Position numbers and translations under genes: made by a program. Below are positions 6,484 to 10,937 of a stretch of 10,937 nt of DNA, one piece after another. This stretch comes from Lachnospiraceae bacterium UBA3863. GTDB taxonomy: Bacteria > Bacillota > Clostridia > Lachnospirales > Lachnospiraceae. The stretch is from NCBI GenBank assembly GCA_002392385.1, contig DGGX01000200.1, positions 1-10,937 on the forward strand, written 5' to 3'. The notes beneath the pieces were generated by a model. That model was not told the origin of the DNA and ran no database searches. It saw only the letters and a program-made list of their open reading frames with translations. Position 1 is the first letter of the stretch. Each line of letters opens with the position of its first letter.

Positions 6484-7251
6484 ATGGGAACAGAACTGCT
6501 GCGGGCAGAAGACTTATATGTATCAGCGGAGGACAGGGAGATCCTGCACGGCGTGAGTCTGCGCATCGGACGGGGGGAGACCCACGTGATCATGGGCCCC
6601 AACGGGGCGGGCAAGTCCACTCTGGCCGGCGCCCTGATGGGAGACCCGTCCTACGAGGTGACAGGCGGCCGGATCTTCTTCGAAGGCGAGGAGCTGCAGG
6701 ACCTGTCCGCCAGTGAGCGGGCCAGGAGGGGCCTCTTCCTCTCCTTCCAGAATCCCGTGGAGGTGCCCGGAATCTCCCTGGAGAATTTCATCCGGTCGGC
6801 CCTGGAGCAGCGGACAGGGAAGAAGATCCGCATCTGGGAATTCAGGAAGCAGGTGCGGAAGGTCCTGGAGACCCTGCAGATGGACCAGAGCTACGCGGAG
6901 AGGGACCTGAACGTGGGCTTCTCCGGCGGCGAGAAGAAAAAGGCGGAGATCCTGCAGATGCTCCTGCTGGGTCCTGCCCTGGCCATTCTGGACGAGACCG
7001 ATTCCGGCCTGGACGTGGACGCCGTCCGCACGGTGTCGCAGGGCATCCGGGAGTTTCAGAAGGACAAGTCGGCCTCCCTGCTCGTCATCACCCACAACGC
7101 GGCGATCCTGAATTCTCTGGAGGTGGACGCCGTGCACATCCTGGCGGACGGCAGGATCGTCGCCTCGGGCGGCAGGGAGCTGATCCCGGCCGTAGAAGAG
7201 GAAGGCTTTGCCCGGTTTGAGGATCCGCAGCGGGAGGAGGCCGGCGCATGA
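6484..7251 (+). CDS. sufC: Fe-S cluster assembly ATPase SufC
   Basis: SufC is the soluble ABC-type ATPase that drives conformational change of the SufB-SufD scaffold during Fe-S cluster assembly in the cytosol. The 255 residues match the family's usual length. Walker A is GPNGAGKST (38-46), the Q-loop FQNP (88-91), the signature FSGGEKK (146-152), Walker B ILDETDSGLD (168-177), and H204 is the switch histidine. The signature FSGGEKKKAEILQ and the ETDSGLD wording are specific to SufC among ABC ATPases. The start has a strong AAGGAG 7 nt upstream. It is the first gene of the operon and overlaps sufB by 4 nt (ATGA). Confidence 0.97.
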   Translation: MGTELLRAEDLYVSAEDREILHGVSLRIGRGETHVIMGPNGAGKSTLAGALMGDPSYEVTGGRIFFEGEELQDLSASERARRGLFLSFQNPVEVPGISLENFIRSALEQRTGKKIRIWEFRKQVRKVLETLQMDQSYAERDLNVGFSGGEKKKAEILQMLLLGPALAILDETDSGLDVDAVRTVSQGIREFQKDKSASLLVITHNAAILNSLEVDAVHILADGRIVASGGRELIPAVEEEGFARFEDPQREEAGA

Positions 7252-8660
7252 AGCAGGACAAGACCTATGTCGAGGACGTCAACCGCGCCTTTTATGATTT
7301 CCGCTACGAGGACGGGGACAGCTATAAGGTAGAGAGCGGTCTGACAAGAGAGATCATCGAGCAGATCTCCCGGGAGAAAAATGACCCCGACTGGATGCGG
7401 GAATTCCGTCTCCGGTCTCTGGAGATCTTCCATGCCATGAAGATGCCGGTCTGGGGGCCCTCCGTCGAGGGACTGGACATGGACAATATCGTCACCTATG
7501 TCCGGCCCAATACGGAGCGCATGCATACGAAGTGGGAGGATGTCCCCCAGAACATCAAGGACACCTTCGAGCGTCTGGGGATCCCCCAGTCGGAGCGGGA
7601 GTCTCTGGCGGGCGTCGGGGCCCAGTACGACTCCGAGCTGGTCTACCACAATGTCCGGAAGGAAGTGGCGGAGCAGGGCGTGGTCTATACGGACCTGGAG
7701 AGCGCCATGCGGGGAGAATACGCGGACATGATCCGCAGCCATTTCATGAAGCTGGTGCCGCCCACGGACCACAAGTTCGCGGCCCTGCACGGCGCCGTGT
7801 GGTCGGGGGGATCTTTTGTCTACGTGCCGCCGGGCGCCTCGGTGGAGATACCCCTTCAGTCCTATTTCCGCCTGAACGCGGCCGGCGCGGGACAGTTCGA
7901 GCACACCCTGATCATCGTGGACAAGGGGGCGCACCTCCATTTCATCGAGGGCTGCAGCGCCCCCAAATATAACGTGGCCAACCTGCACGCGGGCTGTGTG
8001 GAGCTCTATGTGGGGGAGGACGCCTCCCTGCGCTATTCCACCATCGAGAACTGGTCCAAAAACATGTACAACCTCAACACCAAGCGGGCCCGGGTGGAGA
8101 AGGGCGGCCGGATCGAGTGGGTCTCGGGGTCCTTCGGTTCCCACGTCTCCTATCTCTATCCCATGAGCATCCTGGCCGGGGAGGGGGCCCAGTGCGAGTT
8201 CACGGGCGTGACCTTCGCCGGAGAGGGACAGGACCTGGACACCGGCTGCAAGATCGTTCACGGCGCACCGGACACCACCAGCCATGTCAACACCCGCAGC
8301 ATCTCCAAGAGCGGCGGGGTCAGCACCTTCCGGAGCGCCGTCGTGGTGACGGAGAAGGCGGCGGGCAGCAAGTCGTCCGTCTCCTGCCAGTCGCTGATGC
8401 TGGATGACATCTCCCGGTCGGATACCATCCCGGCCATGGATGTACGCACCGGCAGGGCCGACATCGGACACGAGGCCAGGATCGGCCGGATCTCGGACGA
8501 GGCGGTCTTCTACCTCATGAGCCGGGGCCTGTCCGAGGAGGACGCCAGGGCGCTGATCGTCAGCGGTTTTGCCGAAAATGTGTCCAAAGAGCTGCCGCTG
8601 GAGTACGCGGTGGAGATGAACAACCTGATCAGGATCGAAATGAAGGGAGCGATCGGATGA
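7248..8660 (+). CDS. sufB: Fe-S cluster scaffold protein SufB
   Basis: SufB is the scaffold subunit of the SufBCD complex, on which sulfur from the desulfurase and iron are assembled into a cluster. The 470 residues are the normal length. The N-terminal helical part includes FRLRSLEIF and the family-typical VYVPPGASVEIPLQSYFRLN. The beta-helix core contains EGCSAP with C236. C380, in SCQSLM, corresponds to the catalytic cysteine 405 of the E. coli protein. H408 and E409 (GHEARIG) correspond to its essential His433/Glu434 pair, and SDEAVFYLMSRGLSE precedes the C-terminal helix. The gene is joined to sufC and sufD by ATGA overlaps, suggesting coupled translation and matched subunit supply. Confidence 0.97.
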   Translation: MKQDKTYVEDVNRAFYDFRYEDGDSYKVESGLTREIIEQISREKNDPDWMREFRLRSLEIFHAMKMPVWGPSVEGLDMDNIVTYVRPNTERMHTKWEDVPQNIKDTFERLGIPQSERESLAGVGAQYDSELVYHNVRKEVAEQGVVYTDLESAMRGEYADMIRSHFMKLVPPTDHKFAALHGAVWSGGSFVYVPPGASVEIPLQSYFRLNAAGAGQFEHTLIIVDKGAHLHFIEGCSAPKYNVANLHAGCVELYVGEDASLRYSTIENWSKNMYNLNTKRARVEKGGRIEWVSGSFGSHVSYLYPMSILAGEGAQCEFTGVTFAGEGQDLDTGCKIVHGAPDTTSHVNTRSISKSGGVSTFRSAVVVTEKAAGSKSSVSCQSLMLDDISRSDTIPAMDVRTGRADIGHEARIGRISDEAVFYLMSRGLSEEDARALIVSGFAENVSKELPLEYAVEMNNLIRIEMKGAIG

Positions 8661-9466
8661 GCAAAGAAATCGTCTGCAGACCGCTTGCGGAGACCTTCAG
8701 CTGGCTGCGGATGGGCGGGACGGAGGTCACGCTGCCGGACGGGCGGCGGGAGCTTGCCTGCCGTCTGACGCCGCACGAGAACCGGACGGTCGTGCTGGAG
8801 GACGCGGAGGAGGCCGCCCTGGTCACGGCGGACCTTGCGGAGGGCGCCTGCCTGCAGCTGGTCAGCATCCGGCGGGAAGGCGCGGCCCCCCTGACCTACA
8901 GCCGGATCCGGGTACGCTGCGCGGAAAGGGCGGAGTTTCACTGGTACCGCCTCGTACTGGGCGGGCAGGAGACCTACGATGACTGTGTGGTCACCCTGGA
9001 AGGAAAGAACAGCGCCTTCACGGCGGATATCGGCTACCGCCTGCAGGGGGAGGACAGCTACGATGCCAACTGCGAGGCTATCCACCTGGGCAGGCGCACA
9101 GACAGCCGGATCACGGCCTCAGGCGTCCTGTCGGACAGAGCCCGCAAGCTCCTGCGGGGGACCATCGACTTCCGCCGCGGCTGTGCCGGGTCCGCGGGCA
9201 AGGAGACGGAGGATGTCCTCCTGATGGATGAGACCGTCCGCAATCAGAGCATACCGGTGATCCTGTGCGCGGAGGAGGATGTGGCCGGCGACCATGGCGC
9301 CACCATCGGACAGCCGGATGAAGAGAGTCTGTATTATATGGGGACCCGCGGCGTGGATGAGGCAGCCGCCCGCACGATGCTGGCAGAGGCCCGGGTGGAC
9401 GCGGTCATCTGCCGGATCCCGGACGCGGACCTGCGCGAGGCCCTTATGAAGGAGACGGAGGCATGA
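8657..9466 (+). CDS. sufD: Fe-S cluster assembly protein SufD, short form
   Basis: SufD is the SufB paralogue that completes the SufBCD complex and is linked to iron entry. At 269 residues it is much shorter than the E. coli protein (about 420), chiefly because most of the N-terminal helical region is missing; short forms are common in Clostridia. The beta-helix core is recognisable (VTLEGKNSAFTADIGYRLQ, then LRGTIDFRRGCAGSAGKETE). H213 in DHGATIGQPDEESLYYMGTRG matches the histidine (His360 in E. coli) that pairs with the SufB cysteine at the heterodimer interface. It overlaps both neighbours by ATGA and shows no frameshift. Confidence 0.92.
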   Translation: MSKEIVCRPLAETFSWLRMGGTEVTLPDGRRELACRLTPHENRTVVLEDAEEAALVTADLAEGACLQLVSIRREGAAPLTYSRIRVRCAERAEFHWYRLVLGGQETYDDCVVTLEGKNSAFTADIGYRLQGEDSYDANCEAIHLGRRTDSRITASGVLSDRARKLLRGTIDFRRGCAGSAGKETEDVLLMDETVRNQSIPVILCAEEDVAGDHGATIGQPDEESLYYMGTRGVDEAAARTMLAEARVDAVICRIPDADLREALMKETEA

Positions 9467-10686
9467 AAAGAGCGATCGAAGAGGTCCGGAAGGACTTCCC
9501 CCTCCTGCGGAGATATCCGGATATGGCCTATCTGGACAACGCTGCGACGACCCAGAAGCCGGCGTCGGTCCTCCGGGCGGTCACGGCCTTCTACGAAGAG
9601 AGCAACGCCAACCCCCTGCGGGGCCTGTACAGCCTGTCCCAGAAGGCCACCGATGTCTATGAGGAGGCCAGGGAAGCCGTGCGCGCTTTCATCGGCGCGC
9701 GGAGCGCGGAGGAGATCATTTTCACCAGAAATGCCTCAGAGAGCCTCAACCTGGCAGCCTATACCTGCTGCACCCGCCTGCGGGAAGGGGATGAGATCGC
9801 CCTCACGGTGACAGAGCACCACAGCAACCTCCTGCCCTGGCAGCAGCTGGCCGCCCGCAGAGGCGCCTCCCTGCGCTGGATCGAGTGCGACGGGGAGGGC
9901 AGAGTGACGGAGGCGGCCCTGCGCGCCGCGCTCACCCCCAGGACCCGGATCGTGGCCATGACCCAGATGTCCAATGTGCTGGGCAGCGTGAACGACATCC
10001 CCACCTTCGCCGAGATCGCTCATGCCCAGGGGGCCCTTTTCATCTGCGACGGAGCCCAGAGCGTTCCCCACATGCCGGTGGACGTGCAGACCCTGGGCGT
10101 GGATATGCTGGCCTTCTCCGGCCACAAAATGCTGGCCCCCATGGGGATCGGCGTCCTCTACGGCCGCAGAGAGCTGCTGGAGGACCTGCCGCCTTTCCTC
10201 TACGGCGGAGAGATGATCGAATACGTCACCCGGGAGGACGCTACCTGGGCGGAGCTGCCCCACAAGTTCGAGGCCGGCACCGTCAACGCCGCGGATGCCG
10301 CCGGCCTGAAGGCGGCCATCGACTATTATCGGGAGATCGGGTTTGAGAATATCGTGAAGAGAGAAGAGGCGCTGGGAAGACTGGCCTTCGAGACCCTCCG
10401 GGAGATCCCGGGCGTGACCATTCTCGGCGCGCAGAACGCAGCCGACCATCACGGCATCTATGCCTTCACCCTGGAGGGCGTGCATCCCCACGACATCGCG
10501 GAGATCCTGAGTGCGGACGGTGTCTGCGTCCGCGCGGGCCACCACTGTGCCCAGGTGCTGATGCAGAAGCTTCATGTGCCTGCCTCCGCCAGGGTCAGCC
10601 TCGCCTTCTACAACACCGAAGAGGAGATCGAGCGGCTGGGCAGGAGCCTGGCCACGGTCAGACGGAGGATGGGGTACACAAGATAG
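9463..10686 (+). CDS. sufS: Cysteine desulfurase SufS (type II)
   Basis: This PLP enzyme converts cysteine to alanine and carries the sulfur as a persulfide for SufBCD. The 407 residues match SufS. Visible sites are YLDNAATTQKP (23-33), the PLP-stacking histidine in TEHHSNLLPWQ (119-120), D196 in ICDGAQS, the Schiff-base lysine K222 in SGHKMLAPMGIG, and the catalytic C362 in RAGHHCAQVLM. The short loop around that cysteine marks type II (SufS/CsdA), as opposed to type I NifS/IscS. Type II enzymes normally need SufU or SufE as sulfur acceptor, and neither gene follows before the window ends. The ATG overlaps the sufD stop. No clear terminator is seen after it. Confidence 0.96.
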   Translation: MKRAIEEVRKDFPLLRRYPDMAYLDNAATTQKPASVLRAVTAFYEESNANPLRGLYSLSQKATDVYEEAREAVRAFIGARSAEEIIFTRNASESLNLAAYTCCTRLREGDEIALTVTEHHSNLLPWQQLAARRGASLRWIECDGEGRVTEAALRAALTPRTRIVAMTQMSNVLGSVNDIPTFAEIAHAQGALFICDGAQSVPHMPVDVQTLGVDMLAFSGHKMLAPMGIGVLYGRRELLEDLPPFLYGGEMIEYVTREDATWAELPHKFEAGTVNAADAAGLKAAIDYYREIGFENIVKREEALGRLAFETLREIPGVTILGAQNAADHHGIYAFTLEGVHPHDIAEILSADGVCVRAGHHCAQVLMQKLHVPASARVSLAFYNTEEEIERLGRSLATVRRRMGYTR

Positions 10687-10782
10687 CTGTAGTTGAGAAG
10701 AAATCGTTCGGAAGAAGAGGCTGTCGCTTTTTAACGTGTACAGCACCCCTCATCATCCGTGCTTTCGGACGTCGGGTCATCC
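10687..10782. other. Non-coding stretch after sufS
   Basis: There is no gene here. GGCTGTCGC followed by TTTTT near 10720-10733 looks like one arm of a terminator without its partner. ACAGC shortly after allows only a weak 5-bp pairing with GCTGT. CCCTCATC at 10747-10754 is complementary to GATGAGGG at 10808-10815 in the repeat region. Transcription from suf may therefore read into the repeats. Confidence 0.4.
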
Positions 10783-10937
10783 CCTCTGCCTGCTGTAGTG
10801 GTCTTGGGATGAGGGTTTAATATTCATGGACCACGGGGCTCAACCCGTCCGCCTGCCGCAGGCGTTTGGGGATGAAGATTAATCCCCATGGACCACGGGG
10901 CTCAACCCGTCTGCCTGCCGCAGGCGTTTGGGGATGA
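10783..10937. repeat. Tandem 62/63-bp structured repeats, running off the right edge
   Basis: Two well-conserved units lie at 10813-10875 (63 bp) and 10876-10937 (62 bp), preceded by a diverged partial copy at 10783-10812 (23 of 30 positions match). Each full unit holds two hairpins: ACGGG/CCCGT with a GCTCAA loop (10833-10848 and 10895-10910), and a GCCTG/CAGGC stem (10850-10864 and 10912-10926). In the second unit these are enclosed by a 7-bp stem, ATCCCCA (10882-10888) with TGGGGAT (10929-10935). The first unit's counterpart (10820-10826 with 10867-10873) still pairs with G-U wobbles and one mismatch. There are no spacers and no reading frame of note. It could be an intergenic repeat family or a repeated small RNA; function unknown. 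Confidence 0.8.

Noticed and set aside
7056-8471. Open frame of 471 codons on the minus strand
   Set aside because: It is antisense to sufC and sufB, whose catalytic motifs are intact; no domain is recognisable in it.
10715-10740. Intrinsic terminator after sufS
   Set aside because: A T-run is present, but the preceding GGCTGTCGC has no complementary upstream arm, so no proper terminator stem forms.
10783-10937. CRISPR array
   Set aside because: The repeats are contiguous, with no unique spacers of regular length, and no cas genes are nearby.

Overview
This GC-rich window (by eye a little above 60% G+C) is most likely chromosomal DNA of a Bacillota bacterium of class Clostridia, plausibly a high-GC relative of the Lachnospiraceae. 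The reasons are strong GGAG-type ribosome binding sites, SigA-like promoters (TTGACA/TATAAT forms), a single compact suf operon in the order C-B-D-S, and an IscR-like Rrf2 regulator. The assignment to family is an inference.

Layout. Positions 1-271 hold no convincing gene. They contain a perfect 27-bp inverted repeat resembling a REPIN, then a promoter packed with small palindromes. Positions 272-5874 are a tight three-gene co-directional unit: a multidomain protein with an MmcQ/YjbR-like N-terminus plus TerB-N and TerB-C regions, a BrxD-like P-loop ATPase, and an Lhr/BrxHI-like SF2 helicase. No methyltransferase, PglZ-type phosphatase or nuclease accompanies them here. I regard this as a compact DNA-processing or candidate defence module, related to parts of BREX type 2 and to the helicase/ATPase neighbourhoods predicted for TerB-domain proteins.

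A convergent Rrf2/IscR-type regulator (5885-6298, minus strand) follows, its stop codon only 10 bp from that of the helicase. It is divergent from sufC-sufB-sufD-sufS (6484-10686), which encodes the SufBCD scaffold/ATPase and the cysteine desulfurase for Fe-S cluster assembly. The 185-bp intergenic region holds both promoters and three copies of the heptamer TAGGTAA/TTACCTA. They overlap the -35 region of the regulator promoter and bracket the -35 of the suf promoter, which fits autoregulated, cluster-sensing control. The three suf junctions and the ATPase-helicase junction are all ATGA overlaps.

The window ends (10687-10937) without a sufU gene. Instead it runs into tandem 62/63-bp repeats that can fold into an RNA-like structure, with differences between copies that mostly keep pairing. 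The array continues past the right edge.
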